This document shows positions 1 through 11,398 of a DNA stretch of 64,000 bases, in pieces. The notes under the pieces are model-generated. The model searched no databases and had not been told where the DNA came from. It was given only the letters and a program-made list of their open reading frames with translations. The stretch is from Achromobacter pulmonis. GTDB lineage: Bacteria > Pseudomonadota > Gammaproteobacteria > Burkholderiales > Burkholderiaceae_B. The stretch covers positions 62,001 through 126,000 of the forward strand of contig NZ_CADIJV010000006.1 of assembly GCF_902859765.1 (NCBI RefSeq), read 5' to 3'. Position 1 is the first letter of the stretch. Every line of letters begins with the position of its first letter. The position numbers and the translations under genes were made by a program.

Positions 1-1386
1 GCCTCGGCCATGAAAAAGCGCTTCAAGGATGATGCGGACATTCGTGTTGCCATCGATCGTGAAACCGGTGACCACGAAGGTTTCCGGCGCTGGCTGGTGG
101 TGCCCGATGAAGCGGGCCTGCAAGAGCCCGACAAGCAGGAAATGCTGTCGGACGCGATCGAGATCGTGCCCAACATCCAGGTTGGCGAGTACATCGAGGA
201 GCCGCTCGAGCCCATCGAGTTCGGTCGCATCGGCGCCCAGGCCGCCAAGCAGGCGATCCTGCAGAAGATCCGCGACGCCGAGCGCGAGCAGGTGCTGAAC
301 GACTTCCTCGATCGCGGCGAAACCATCGTGTCCGGCACCATCAAGCGCATGGACAAGGGCGATGCCATCATCGAGACCGGCAAGATCGAAGCGCGCCTGC
401 CGCGTTCCGAAATGATTCCGAAGGAAAACCTGCGGGTGGCCGACCGGGTCCGTGCCTACGTGTTGCGTGTTGACCACGCCGCCCGTGGCCAGCAGGTCAT
501 CCTGTCGCGCACCTCGCCGGAGTTCATCCGCCAGCTGTTCGAGAATGAAGTGCCCGAGATCGAGCAGGGTCTGCTCGAGATCAAGGCGGCGGCGCGTGAT
601 GCCGGCGTGCGTGCGAAGATCGCCGTGGTGGCATACGATAAGCGTATCGACCCCATCGGTACTTGCGTCGGCATGCGCGGGTCGCGCGTGACCGCCGTGC
701 GCAACGAACTGGGCGGCGAACAGGTCGACATCGTCCTGTGGTCGGAAGACCCCGCGCAATTCGTCATCGGTGCGCTGGCCCCGGCCAACGTCGAGTCCAT
801 CGTGGTGGACGAAGACAAGCATGCGATGGACGTCGTGGTGGACGAGGAAAACCTGCCCAAGGCGATCGGCGCCAAGGGCCAGAACGTGCGCCTGGCATCC
901 GAGCTGACCGGCTGGCAGATCAACATCATGACGCCGGAAGAAAGCCTGAACCGCCAGGAAGTCGAGCGTTCGGGTCTGCGCGCCACGTTCATGAACAAGC
1001 TGGACGTCGATGAGGAAGTCGCCGACATCCTGATTGACGAAGGTTTCACCGGTATCGAGGAAATCGCCTACGTGCCCATGCAGGAACTGCTGGAAATCGA
1101 GGCGTTTGACGAAGACACCATCAATGAGTTGCGCGCCCGTGCCCGCAATGCGCTGCTGACCGAGGCCATCGCCCAGGAGGAGCGCCTTGAAACGGCTCAG
1201 GACCTGCTCGAGCTCGAAGGCATGACGCCGGAGCTGGCCGCCAAGCTGGCCGAGCGTCAAGTGCATACGCGTGATGATCTGGCCGAACTGGCGACGGACG
1301 AGCTGGCGGAAATCGCCGGCCTGACCGAGCAGGAAGCCAGCGACCTCATCATGCGTGCCCGCGCCCATTGGTTCGATGAAGAATAA
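1..1386 (+). CDS. nusA: Transcription termination/antitermination factor NusA (5' partial)
   Basis: NusA binds RNA polymerase and nascent RNA to modulate pausing, termination and antitermination. The reading frame is open from base 1 (Ala-Ser-Ala before the first visible Met at 10), so about 30 N-terminal residues lie outside the window; 461 residues are visible. An S1 domain is followed by two KH domains with GxxG loops (GMRG near residue 220, GAKG near 290). The C-terminus carries two acidic helix-hairpin-helix-like repeats, as in proteobacterial NusA. It stands directly upstream of infB, the usual nusA-infB order (often behind rimP). Identification is secure; only the true start is unseen. 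Confidence 0.97.
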   Translation, partial: ASAMKKRFKDDADIRVAIDRETGDHEGFRRWLVVPDEAGLQEPDKQEMLSDAIEIVPNIQVGEYIEEPLEPIEFGRIGAQAAKQAILQKIRDAEREQVLNDFLDRGETIVSGTIKRMDKGDAIIETGKIEARLPRSEMIPKENLRVADRVRAYVLRVDHAARGQQVILSRTSPEFIRQLFENEVPEIEQGLLEIKAAARDAGVRAKIAVVAYDKRIDPIGTCVGMRGSRVTAVRNELGGEQVDIVLWSEDPAQFVIGALAPANVESIVVDEDKHAMDVVVDEENLPKAIGAKGQNVRLASELTGWQINIMTPEESLNRQEVERSGLRATFMNKLDVDEEVADILIDEGFTGIEEIAYVPMQELLEIEAFDEDTINELRARARNALLTEAIAQEERLETAQDLLELEGMTPELAAKLAERQVHTRDDLAELATDELAEIAGLTEQEASDLIMRARAHWFDEE

Positions 1387-1478
1387 CCAAAAGGACACGG
1401 GTCTGTGGCCGATGGCTAAGCTGTCCGCCGCATGTTCACGTTGTTTGTAATAGCTGCATATAGGGAAGAGAGAGCCTA

Positions 1479-4400
1479 ATGTCGAGTAACACCGTCGCCC
1501 AGTTCGCTACCGAGCTGAAAATGCCTGCCAATGTGCTGCTGGAACAGCTGCGCTCGGCTGGCGTTGACCTCAAATCGGTGGACGATTCCGTCACCGACAG
1601 CGACAAGGCGAAATTGCTCGAATCGCTGCGCCGCGCCCACGGCGCCACCGAAGGCAAGAAGATCACCCTGACGCGCCGCCAGACCTCCGAGATCCGCCAG
1701 GCTGACGCCACCGGCCGCTCGCGCACCATCCAGGTCGAGGTCCGTAAGAAACGCGTGTTCGTCAAGCGTGATCCCTCCGAAATCGCCCTGGAGCAGGCCG
1801 CCAGCGCCCGCGCTGAGGAAGAAACGACTGCCGAGGAAGCACAGCAGGTGTCCGCACCGGCCGTGCCCGAGGCGGTCAAGCCGGCCGAACCGCGCGAAGC
1901 CACGCCTGTCCAGGCGGCGGCTCCCGCCCCGGTGTCAGAGCCCGCTGCCGTAGAAGCGCCCGCGCCGGTGGAAGCGGCCGCGCCTGTAGAACCCGTCGCG
2001 GCCGAAGTGCCCGCCCCCGTCGCGGCTCCCGCCGCCGAGGTCCAGGCCCAGCCTGAACCGGAACCGACGCCGGCGCCCGCTCCTGCCGAGCCCGTGGCCG
2101 AAGAGGCCAAGCCCGAAGTCAAGACTGAATCCACCGAGCCCAAGGCTGAAGAAGCCACGCCGGAACCCGTTGTGCTAGCCAATAAGTCCGAACCATCGTC
2201 ATCGCAGGCCGCCGCGCCTGTCGCCGCCCAGGTCCCGCCTGCCGCGAAATCCGAATCCGTCAAATCCGCCGCGAAGCCCGCGGAGGCTGCCGCGCCCGCC
2301 CCCAGGGTGGGCAACCGTGCCGACAACCGCCGCGCCGGGCCGCCGCTCGCCGCTTCCGCCACGGGTGCTGGCCGCGACGAAGCCCGCCGCGCCGCCGAAG
2401 CCGAGGCCGCCGCGTTGCGCGAGATGCTGAACCGTCCGCGCAAGGTCTTGCGCGCCCCCGAACCCGAAGCGCCGGCGGCCGCCCCGATTTCGGGCACGTT
2501 GCACAAGCCGGCCGGCAAGGCCGCCGCGGCCCCTGGCGCCAAGAAGGACGCCAAGCCGGCCGCCCCGGGCTCCAAGAAGACCATCAAGACGGCCGAAGTG
2601 GCCTCGACCTGGTCGGACGACGCCTCCCGCAAGAAGCCCGCCGACAAGCCGGCGGCGCCTGCCAGCCGTGATGGCTGGCGTGCCGGCGGCAAGGGCGGTG
2701 GCAAGGGGGGCGGCCGTGGTGGCCGCAACCAGCATAACGATCGCCGCAACGAGCCGGCGCCGCAGGAATTCATCGCGCGTGAAGTGCACGTGCCGGAAAC
2801 CATCAGCGTGGCCGACCTGGCCCACAAGATGTCCGTCAAGGCCGCCGAAGTCATCAAGCAATTGATGAAGCTGGGCCAGATGGTCACCATCAACCAGGTG
2901 CTGGACCAGGAAACCGCCATGATCGTGGTCGAGGAACTGGGCCACGTGGCGATCGCCGCCAAGCTGGACGATCCGGAAGCCTTCCTGGACGAAACCGCCA
3001 ACGTGTCGGAAGCCGAACAGCTGCCGCGCGCCCCGGTCGTGACCGTGATGGGCCACGTCGACCACGGCAAGACCTCGCTGCTGGATTACATCCGCCGCGC
3101 CAAGGTCGCCGCGGGCGAAGCCGGCGGCATTACGCAGCACATTGGCGCCTACCACGTTGAAACCGAACGTGGCATGGTGACCTTCCTGGACACCCCGGGC
3201 CACGAGGCGTTCACCGCCATGCGTGCCCGTGGCGCCAAGGCCACCGACATCGTCATCCTGGTGTGCGCGGCCGACGACGGCGTGATGCCGCAGACGCGTG
3301 AAGCCATCCACCATGCCAAGGCCGCGGGCGTGCCGATGGTGGTGGCCATGACCAAGATCGACAAGCCCAGCGCCAACGCCGAGCGTGTCAAGCAGGAACT
3401 GGTCGCCGAGGAAGTGGTGCCGGAAGAATACGGTGGCGACGTGCCGTTCGTGCCGGTGTCGGCCAAGACCGGCGAGGGCATCGACGCTCTGCTCGAGAAC
3501 GTGCTGCTGCAAGCCGAGCTGCTGGAACTGAAGGCGCCGGTCGACGCGCCCGCCAAGGGCCTGGTGATCGAAGCCCGTCTGGACAAGGGCCGCGGCCCGG
3601 TCGCGACCATCCTGGTCCAGAGCGGCACGCTGAATCGTGGCGACGTGGTGCTGGCTGGCGCCAGCTTCGGCCGCGTCCGCGCCATGCTCGACGAGAACGG
3701 CAAGCCGATCCAGGCCGCCGGCCCGTCGATCCCGGTGGAAATCCAGGGCCTGACCGAAGTGCCGGCTGCCGGCGACGAACTGATGGTGCTGTCCGACGAG
3801 CGCAAGGCGCGCGAAATCGCGCTGTTCCGCCAGGGCAAGTTCCGCGACGTCAAGCTGGCGCGCCAGCAGGCCGCCAAGCTGGAATCGATGTTCGACAACC
3901 TGGGCGAAGGCACCCAGACCCTGGCGCTGATCGTCAAGACCGACGTCCAGGGTTCGCAGGAAGCGCTGGTGCAGTCGCTGACCAAGCTGTCGACCGACGA
4001 AGTGCGCGTGCAAGTGGTGCACGCGGCCGTGGGCGGCATCTCGGAAAGCGACATCAACCTGGCGATCGCCTCGAACGCCGTGGTGATCGGCTTCAATGTC
4101 CGCGCCGAAGCCAGCGCCAAGAAGCTGGCCGAGACCAACGGCATCGACGTGCGCTACTACAACATCATCTACGACGCCGTGGATGAAGTGAAGGCGGCCA
4201 TGTCGGGCATGCTGGCGCCCGAGAAGAAGGAAGAGATCATCGGCCTGGTCGAGATCCGCGAGGTCTACAGCATCTCCCGCATCGGCAACATCGCCGGTTG
4301 CATGGTGCTCGACGGCCTGGTGCGTCGCGATTCGCAGGTCCGCCTGCTGCGCAACAACGTGGTTCAATGGACCGGCCAGCTCGATTCGCTGCGCCGCTTC

Positions 4401-4526
4401 AAGGATGACGTCAAGGAAGTCAAGTCGGGCTTCGATTGCGGTCTTACGCTGCGCGGCAACAACGACATCCAGGTGGGCGACCAGCTGGAAGTCTTTGAAA
4501 TCAAGGAAATCGCGCGTACGCTGTAA
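1479..4526 (+). CDS. infB: Translation initiation factor IF-2
   Basis: IF-2 is the GTPase that delivers fMet-tRNA to the 30S subunit and promotes subunit joining. The 1015-residue protein has an N-terminal IF2_N domain, a long Ala/Pro/Glu-rich linker (about residues 110-330), a second IF2_N-like domain, then the G domain: G1 GHVDHGKT at 525-532, G3 DTPGHE near 571, G4 TKID and G5 SAK, followed by the beta-barrel and C-terminal initiator-tRNA binding domains. The long low-complexity linker is normal for betaproteobacteria and creates large spurious antisense frames. It lies 92 bp after nusA and 23 bp before rbfA, consistent with one operon. Confidence 0.98.
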   Translation: MSSNTVAQFATELKMPANVLLEQLRSAGVDLKSVDDSVTDSDKAKLLESLRRAHGATEGKKITLTRRQTSEIRQADATGRSRTIQVEVRKKRVFVKRDPSEIALEQAASARAEEETTAEEAQQVSAPAVPEAVKPAEPREATPVQAAAPAPVSEPAAVEAPAPVEAAAPVEPVAAEVPAPVAAPAAEVQAQPEPEPTPAPAPAEPVAEEAKPEVKTESTEPKAEEATPEPVVLANKSEPSSSQAAAPVAAQVPPAAKSESVKSAAKPAEAAAPAPRVGNRADNRRAGPPLAASATGAGRDEARRAAEAEAAALREMLNRPRKVLRAPEPEAPAAAPISGTLHKPAGKAAAAPGAKKDAKPAAPGSKKTIKTAEVASTWSDDASRKKPADKPAAPASRDGWRAGGKGGGKGGGRGGRNQHNDRRNEPAPQEFIAREVHVPETISVADLAHKMSVKAAEVIKQLMKLGQMVTINQVLDQETAMIVVEELGHVAIAAKLDDPEAFLDETANVSEAEQLPRAPVVTVMGHVDHGKTSLLDYIRRAKVAAGEAGGITQHIGAYHVETERGMVTFLDTPGHEAFTAMRARGAKATDIVILVCAADDGVMPQTREAIHHAKAAGVPMVVAMTKIDKPSANAERVKQELVAEEVVPEEYGGDVPFVPVSAKTGEGIDALLENVLLQAELLELKAPVDAPAKGLVIEARLDKGRGPVATILVQSGTLNRGDVVLAGASFGRVRAMLDENGKPIQAAGPSIPVEIQGLTEVPAAGDELMVLSDERKAREIALFRQGKFRDVKLARQQAAKLESMFDNLGEGTQTLALIVKTDVQGSQEALVQSLTKLSTDEVRVQVVHAAVGGISESDINLAIASNAVVIGFNVRAEASAKKLAETNGIDVRYYNIIYDAVDEVKAAMSGMLAPEKKEEIIGLVEIREVYSISRIGNIAGCMVLDGLVRRDSQVRLLRNNVVQWTGQLDSLRRFKDDVKEVKSGFDCGLTLRGNNDIQVGDQLEVFEIKEIARTL

Positions 4527-4549
4527 AGCGTCGCGAGGCATTGCTTCTA

Positions 4550-4951
4550 ATGAGCCGTCACAAGTCCAAAGCCATCCCCGGCCGCAATCTGCGGCTGGCC
4601 GACCAGATCCAGAAGGATCTGGCCGGGATCATCCAGCGCGAGATCGACACGACCCGCGCTGGCTTGATCACGCTCTCCGGTGTGGAACTGTCGACCGACT
4701 ACGCGCATGCCAAGGTGTATTTCACGGTTCTGGGCGCCGAGCCCGAGGCCGCGACCGCCTTGCTGAACGAGAAGGCCGGCTGGCTGCACTCGCAGTTGTA
4801 CAAGCTGCTGCACATTCATACTGTCCCCACTTTGCGTTTCTTCCACGACGAGCAGATTGCCCGTGGTATCGAAATGTCGATCCTCATCGACCGCGCAAAC
4901 CGGCCCGGCCCGCACTCGGGCGTGCCCGACGAACCTGAAGACCAGTCCTGA
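4550..4951 (+). CDS. rbfA: 30S ribosome-binding factor RbfA
   Basis: RbfA is a small KH-fold protein that binds the 30S subunit and helps 16S rRNA 5'-end maturation, notably in the cold. The product is 133 residues, normal for the family, and begins [13 protein letters not shown]; the central KH-like region includes [16 protein letters not shown] at 4550 is preferred over an in-frame TTG nine bases upstream because the MSRHK start matches family N-termini. It sits between infB (23 bp upstream) and truB (39 bp downstream), the conserved infB-rbfA-truB order. Confidence 0.95.
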   Translation: MSRHKSKAIPGRNLRLADQIQKDLAGIIQREIDTTRAGLITLSGVELSTDYAHAKVYFTVLGAEPEAATALLNEKAGWLHSQLYKLLHIHTVPTLRFFHDEQIARGIEMSILIDRANRPGPHSGVPDEPEDQS

Positions 4952-4990
4952 TCGGGCTGTCGTCACTGCTTTAATTTCCGGATTCCGACG

Positions 4991-5736
4991 ATGGCTAAAC
5001 GACGCGGGCTTGCGCTCGACGGTGTGCTGTTGCTCGACAAACCCGTGGGTTTGTCGAGCAATCACGCCTTGCAACGCGCCAAGCGTGCCATGGACGCGGC
5101 GAAAGCCGGCCATACCGGCACCCTCGACCCATTCGCCACCGGCTTGCTGGTGTGCTGCATGGGGCGGGCGACAAAAATTTCCGGCGCGATGCTTGACGCC
5201 GACAAGGCGTATCGCGCTACGCTGCAATTTGGCGAGGAAACCGACTCGGGCGACCTGACCGGCAACGTGGTGGCCACCGCCGCGCCCGGCTTCGTAGTCC
5301 AGGAGCAGGCGCTGCGCGACGCGCTGTCACGATTTTCCGGCACGATCGAGCAGATTCCGCCCATGTATTCGGCGCTCAAGCGCGACGGCAAGCCGCTGTA
5401 CGAATACGCGCGGCAGGGCATCGAGCTGGAACGCCCGCCGCGGCAGATTACGATTTACCGCATCGAGCTGCTGTCCCTGAACGGGACGCAGGCAGAGATC
5501 GATGTGGCTTGCAGTAAAGGCACATACATCCGGACGCTGGCCCAGGACATCGGGCGCGCGCTGGGCTGTTACGCCCACCTGGCGGCGCTGCGGCGCACGC
5601 ACGTCGGGCCTTTTTCTCTGGAACGCGCCGTTGCGCTGGATGCCTTGCAGGCGATGCCAGACCCGAAGCAGGCATTGCTTGCACTGAACGAATTGCCGGC
5701 GGGCTTGCTGCCCGCCACCACCTTAAAGGACACGCT

Positions 5737-5740
<4 letters not shown>
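4991..5740 (+). CDS. truB: tRNA pseudouridine(55) synthase TruB
   Basis: TruB converts U55 of the tRNA T-loop to pseudouridine. The 249-residue protein carries the family motif around the catalytic aspartate, [12 protein letters not shown], with Asp46 as nucleophile, and the later [17 protein letters not shown] segment typical of TruB. Its length is slightly short against E. coli (314), so the C-terminal PUA-like region is probably reduced or missing. Its stop overlaps the typA start by four bases (ATGA), so the two are translationally coupled at the end of the nusA operon. Confidence 0.96.
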
Positions 5741-7560
<1,820 letters not shown>

Positions 7561-7596
7561 GGCGGGCGGGGCGCTCCCCGCGTGCCTGGAAATCGG

Positions 7597-7633
7597 AAAA
7601 GCCGCACACCTTTCGCGTGTGCGGCTTTTTTTT
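7597..7633 (+). terminator. Rho-independent terminator after typA
   Basis: A perfect AGCCGCACAC / GTGTGCGGCT stem-loop is followed by an uninterrupted run of eight T. A-rich sequence on the other side makes it potentially bidirectional, which would also serve the convergent tautomerase gene ending at 7676. Confidence 0.9.
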
Positions 7634-7675
7634 GGCCGCCGGCGGGGGCTAAGGCGGCCGCGCGGCGCGCCGGCC

Positions 7676-8068
7676 TCAGGCGTGCTGGTGGCGGTATTCC
7701 TGCGTCTTGCCGCCATAACCATAGGCCGCCGCGCGCGCGTCGATCACATGCACGTAGGAGCATTCGTGCAGCTCGCCCAGGATCTCGCTGAAAGACGCGT
7801 GGATCTCCTGGATGAAGCGCGCCTTCTCGGCCTTGGTGTTGGTCTCGTCGGTGACGCTGATGTCCAGATGGAAGGCGTTCTTGCCCAGTTCCGACAAGGG
7901 GCGTGCGCCGATGAACCATTGATCGTGCGCGATGTGCTGCAGCGTGATGGCGATGACCGGCAGCTTTTTGCCGAGCACCGATTGGGTCAGGTCGGCGACC
8001 GAATCGACGATGCGGCGGTTGCGGGCGGCGTCGGGCTGGCCGGAAACGTGGACGACGATATGGGGCAT
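7676..8068 (-). CDS. Tautomerase (4-oxalocrotonate tautomerase-like) family protein
   Basis: The product is 130 residues and begins Met-Pro-His-Ile-Val-Val; the proline exposed after Met removal is the catalytic general base of the tautomerase superfamily. The family includes enzymes isomerising keto-enol forms of small aromatic or unsaturated acids. It is longer than classic 62-residue 4-OT and resembles the 120-130 residue fused forms; the C-terminus has ELHECSYVHVIDARAAAYGYGGK. The substrate is unknown. It is divergent from a LysR gene (105-bp spacer with a LysR-type palindrome), so it is the likely target of that regulator. Confidence 0.85.
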   Translation of the reverse strand: MPHIVVHVSGQPDAARNRRIVDSVADLTQSVLGKKLPVIAITLQHIAHDQWFIGARPLSELGKNAFHLDISVTDETNTKAEKARFIQEIHASFSEILGELHECSYVHVIDARAAAYGYGGKTQEYRHQHA

Positions 8069-8114
8069 GACAGGCTCCTTGGGTGAGGGGAATGGAGCCA
8101 GTGTAGAGACCGTG

Positions 8115-8143
8115 TTGACATCGGAAAAGCGGGAATTTACGAT
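8115..8143 (+). promoter_or_regulatory. Sigma70-type promoter for the LysR gene
   Basis: A perfect -35 hexamer TTGACA (8115-8120) is followed after exactly 17 bp by TACGAT (8138-8143). It points toward the LysR gene starting at 8175, leaving a leader of about 25 nt. The -10 element is one arm of the palindrome at 8138-8156. Confidence 0.6.
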
Positions 8144-8156
8144 TTAATCCATCGTA
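8138..8156. promoter_or_regulatory. LysR-type operator palindrome (TACGAT-N7-ATCGTA)
   Basis: Perfect six-base arms TACGAT and ATCGTA with a seven-base spacer fit the T-N11-A pattern of LysR-family sites. It lies between the divergent tautomerase and LysR genes and overlaps the -10 of the LysR promoter, which would give autorepression and control of the tautomerase gene. Confidence 0.55.
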
Positions 8157-8174
8157 TAAACCGTTGGATAATTC

Positions 8175-9035
8175 ATGTCCGGATTCGATCTCGACCAGCT
8201 GCGCACCCTGGTGGCGGTGCTGGATGCGGGCAGCCTGACGGCGGCCGCGCCCAAGGTATTCCTGTCGCAATCGTCGGTCAGTGAGCAGATGCGCAAGCTG
8301 GAGGAGCGAGCCGGCCAGCCGCTGCTGATCCGCGGCAAGACGGGCGTGATCGCCACGCCCGCCGGCGAGCGCCTGCTGGCGCATGCGCGCGCCATCCTGG
8401 CGCTGAGCGCGGAGGCCTATCGCGACCTGCGTGGCGTGGCACTGCGCGGCGAACTGCGCCTGTGCATCACCGATTACTTTCGTCCGGGCGACGTGGCGCG
8501 GCTGCTTCGGCGTCTGAACGAGCAGTATCCGCAGGTGCGCATGCACGTCACCATCATGAAGAGCGGCGCGATCGAGGCCGCCTACGAGCGCGGCGAGGTC
8601 GATGTCGGCATTTCAATGGTGATCCAGGAGCGCGGCGCATCGAAGGGGCGGGCGCAGGGTCTGTTGCTGCGGCGCGAATCGCTGTTGTGGATGGCCGCCG
8701 AAGGCGCATCGCGGCCATCGGGCCCATTACCGTTGTTGGCGCTGCCCGAGACGTGCGCGCTGCGGCAGTATGTCGAGCGCTTGCTGGCGCGGCGCGCTGT
8801 GCCGTATGTGGTGGCGCACGTGGCCTCGGGGGTGGCGGGGTTGCAGCTGGCGATCGCGGCGGGTCTGGGCGTGGCCTGCCTGAACGAATCGGCGCTAGCG
8901 CCCGGCATCGGCCGCCTGCAGGCGGCCGGCCTGCCTCCCTTGCCCGATGTCGAATTCCGCCTGCTGCCGCCGCGGCCGGGCGAAGACCCGTTCATTGGGC
9001 AAGCGCGCGATGCGATCGAACGGGCGCTGCGCTGA
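8175..9035 (+). CDS. LysR-family transcriptional regulator
   Basis: A 286-residue regulator with an N-terminal winged helix-turn-helix (DQLRTLVAVLDAGSLTAAA, then a recognition helix including SQSSVSEQMRKLEE) and a C-terminal periplasmic-binding-like effector domain. It most resembles the Nac/CbbR-like LysR class; the effector is unknown. It is transcribed away from the tautomerase gene and shares a promoter region containing a T-N11-A palindrome, so it probably regulates itself and the tautomerase. The M20 hydrolase 167 bp downstream might be a further target. Confidence 0.9.
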   Translation: MSGFDLDQLRTLVAVLDAGSLTAAAPKVFLSQSSVSEQMRKLEERAGQPLLIRGKTGVIATPAGERLLAHARAILALSAEAYRDLRGVALRGELRLCITDYFRPGDVARLLRRLNEQYPQVRMHVTIMKSGAIEAAYERGEVDVGISMVIQERGASKGRAQGLLLRRESLLWMAAEGASRPSGPLPLLALPETCALRQYVERLLARRAVPYVVAHVASGVAGLQLAIAAGLGVACLNESALAPGIGRLQAAGLPPLPDVEFRLLPPRPGEDPFIGQARDAIERALR

Positions 9036-9202
9036 GCCCGCCACGGCATTGGCGTCGCGGCCGGCGGGCTTGCCTGACGCTGGCGGCCAATCGCAAAATC
9101 ATCGAAACTGCCGGCATCAAGTCCGACGAATGCCGTTTTGCCGCCGCCGGCGACGTGGCATGAGCGGCGCCTGTAGAACTGTAGACCGCCACTGGAGACA
9201 CG

Positions 9203-10627
9203 ATGGGAGCCATCGATATTGTTGTCCCGTTCATCGACGCGTGCCGCGACCGCTACGCCGAGCTGAGCGACCGCATCTGGAGCCTGGCCGAACTGCGCTA
9301 TGACGAGCACAAATCGGCCGATCTGCATGTCGCCATGCTGCAAGAGGCGGGCTTTCGCGTCACGCGCGATGCGGCCGGCATTCCGACGGCCTTTGTCGCC
9401 GAGGCCGGCACGGGTGGTCCGGTGATCGGCATCCTGGGCGAGTACGACGCGCTGTCGGGGCTGAGCCAGGCAAGCGGCGCCTTCGCCTGCCAGCCGTCGC
9501 CGGAGACGCCCAATGGCAACGGCCATGGCTGCGGCCACCATTTGTTGGGAACGGCCGCGCATTTCGCGGCGGTGGCGGTCAAAGAATACCTTGAGCGCAA
9601 TGGCCTGCCTGGCCGGATCCGTTTCTATGGCTGTCCGGCCGAGGAGGGCGGCTCGGGCAAGACCTTCATGGCGCGGGCGGGACTGTTCGACGACCTGGAC
9701 GCGGCGCTGACCTGGCATCCGGCTTCCCACACCGGTATCTTCTACCAGTCATCGCTGGCCAATATCCAGGCCTATTTCCGCTTTCGTGGCGTGGCCGCGC
9801 ATGCGGCCAATTCACCGCACCTGGGGCGCAGCGCGCTGGACGCGGTGGAACTGATGAACGTGGGCGTGAACTACCTGCGCGAGCACATGGTGCCGGACGC
9901 GCGGGTGCACTATGCGGTGACCAACAGCGGCGGCATTTCGCCTAATGTGGTGCAGGCGCGCGCCGAGGTGCTGTACCTGGTGCGCGCGCCGATCAATTCG
10001 CAGGCCGCCGAGCTATATGAGCGGGTCAAGAACGTGGCGCGGGGCGCGGCGCTGATGACCGGCTGCGAGCTGGAGATCGTGTTCGACAAGGCCTGCTCGA
10101 ACTATATTCCCAACGGCGTGCTCAATCAGGTCATGCATGCCAACATGCTGGCGCTGCAGGGGCCCGCTTACACCGAGGGCGAGCAGCAGGCCGCGCGCCG
10201 CATGTGGGACGCGATTTCGGCCGATGACATCGACAACGCCGGCAAGAATCTGGGCGCGGTGCTGCGCAATCCGACGCCGCTGTTCAGCGGGGTGGCGCCG
10301 TACGAGCCTGGCAGGCACGAAATCAGCTATGGCTCGACCGACGTCGGCGACGTCAGTTGGGTGACGCCCACGGCGCAATGCTGGGGCGCCTGCTACGCCT
10401 ATGGCACGCCGTTCCATTCGTGGCAGATGGTGGCGCAGGGCAAGCTGTCGCTGGCGCACAAGGGCATGGTGCACGCGGCCAAGATCATCGCGGCGACCGC
10501 CGCCGACCTGTATGGCCAGCCCGAGGCGCTGGCGCGCGCCAAGGAGGAACTGCTGGAGATGCGTCGCGGCCAGCCGTATGTCTGCCCGATTCCGGCGGAC
10601 GTGCTGCCATCGTTCATGCGCAAGTAG
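9203..10627 (+). CDS. M20-family amidohydrolase (AbgB-like aminobenzoyl-glutamate/amide hydrolase)
   Basis: A 474-residue metal-dependent amidohydrolase of the M20 peptidase family. Metal-site signatures are GHGCGHHLLGTAAH (near residue 110) and PAEEGGSGK; a dimerisation domain with AAHAANSPHLGRSALDAVEL follows and a late TDVGDVSW segment is typical of the AbgB/IAA-amino acid hydrolase group. Such enzymes split amide-linked acyl or aryl groups from amino acids; AbgB cleaves p-aminobenzoyl-glutamate. No AbgA or AbgT partner is visible here, so the substrate is uncertain. A GC-rich hairpin follows the stop. Confidence 0.85.
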   Translation: MGAIDIVVPFIDACRDRYAELSDRIWSLAELRYDEHKSADLHVAMLQEAGFRVTRDAAGIPTAFVAEAGTGGPVIGILGEYDALSGLSQASGAFACQPSPETPNGNGHGCGHHLLGTAAHFAAVAVKEYLERNGLPGRIRFYGCPAEEGGSGKTFMARAGLFDDLDAALTWHPASHTGIFYQSSLANIQAYFRFRGVAAHAANSPHLGRSALDAVELMNVGVNYLREHMVPDARVHYAVTNSGGISPNVVQARAEVLYLVRAPINSQAAELYERVKNVARGAALMTGCELEIVFDKACSNYIPNGVLNQVMHANMLALQGPAYTEGEQQAARRMWDAISADDIDNAGKNLGAVLRNPTPLFSGVAPYEPGRHEISYGSTDVGDVSWVTPTAQCWGACYAYGTPFHSWQMVAQGKLSLAHKGMVHAAKIIAATAADLYGQPEALARAKEELLEMRRGQPYVCPIPADVLPSFMRK

Positions 10628-10634
10628 GAGCAGG

Positions 10635-10664
10635 CCGGGCGGCCGCGGTTGGCGACCGCCCGGC
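10635..10664. terminator. GC-rich stem-loop between convergent genes
   Basis: CCGGGCGG and CCGCCCGG arms form a strong hairpin between the M20 hydrolase and the convergent LOG gene. There is no T-tract on either side, so it may act as an mRNA end or processing block more than a classic intrinsic terminator. Confidence 0.4.
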
Positions 10665-10695
10665 GTTGCCGGCCGGTTGGGCGGGCAGGCGTGTG

Positions 10696-11382
10696 TCAGG
10701 CCGGCAGGGACGGCGCGTATTGCGCTTCGGTGCTGACCTTCTGGTGGAATTCGACCACCTTGCGCACGACCTTGCGCGGATCGTCCTCGATGATGAACAG
10801 ATCCAGGTCGTGGGCGCCGATCATGCCATTGCCCAGCACCTGGCCGCCCAGCCATTCGACCAGGCCGGACCAGTATTCGCTGCCCACCAGCACGATGGGG
10901 GCGGGCGGGACTTTGCCGGTCTGGATCAGCGTCAACGCTTCGAAGAGCTCGTCCAGGGTGCCGAAGCCGCCCGGCATCGCCACGTAGGCGATGCTGTGCA
11001 TGAAGAACGTGGCCTTGCGCGAAAAGAAGTATTCAAACGACAGGCTGATGGTTTGATATTCGTTGTTGTGGGCCTCGTGCGGCAGGCTGATATTCAGCCC
11101 GATGCTGGTGCCGCCTGCTTCGAAAGCGCCTTTGTTGGCGGCTTCCATGATGCCCGGGCCGCCACCCGCGATGACCGCGAATCCCGCCTCGGCCAGCGCG
11201 GCCGAGATGGCCACGGTGGTTTCATAGTGGGGCGAGTTGCGGCTGACACGGGCGCTGCCGAAGACACTGACCGCGGGCCCGATGTGCGCCAGCTTTTCCG
11301 CCGCCGTCCGTAACTCTGACATAATCAGTGGAATTTGTTTTTCGGCGGGGGTTGCCGCAGTTGTTGCCGCAGTTGTTGCCAT
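10696..11382 (-). CDS. LOG-family protein (TIGR00730-type Rossmann-fold nucleotide hydrolase)
   Basis: LOG proteins are phosphoribohydrolases acting on nucleoside monophosphates (cytokinin-activating in plants; often annotated lysine decarboxylase by mistake). The motifs are SVFGSARV, GGGPGIMEAANKG and PGGFGTLDE, the last being the diagnostic PGGxGTxxE active site. The ATG at 11382 is chosen because AAAGG sits five bases before it; starts at 11400 and 11322 are also open. The N-terminal tail is low-complexity Thr/Ala encoded by a 12-bp tandem repeat. It is head-to-head with polA with only 16 bp between the chosen starts. Confidence 0.82.
   Translation of the reverse strand: MATTAATTAATPAEKQIPLIMSELRTAAEKLAHIGPAVSVFGSARVSRNSPHYETTVAISAALAEAGFAVIAGGGPGIMEAANKGAFEAGGTSIGLNISLPHEAHNNEYQTISLSFEYFFSRKATFFMHSIAYVAMPGGFGTLDELFEALTLIQTGKVPPAPIVLVGSEYWSGLVEWLGGQVLGNGMIGAHDLDLFIIEDDPRKVVRKVVEFHQKVSTEAQYAPSLPA
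11351..11380. repeat. 12-bp tandem repeat, 2.5 copies
   Basis: GTTGCCGCAGTT occurs twice in tandem and is followed by a half copy (GTTGCC). It lies in the Thr/Ala N-terminal tail of the LOG gene, just upstream of the polA start, so copy number changes would stay in frame for LOG but shift the polA promoter region. Confidence 0.8.
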
Positions 11383-11398
11383 ATCTGCCTTTGTAACC

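Noticed and set aside
2199-4541. A 780-residue open frame antisense to infB
   Set aside because: Low-complexity Ala/Gly/His/Asp composition is the usual by-product of high-GC codon bias opposite a highly expressed gene; no Shine-Dalgarno or domain.
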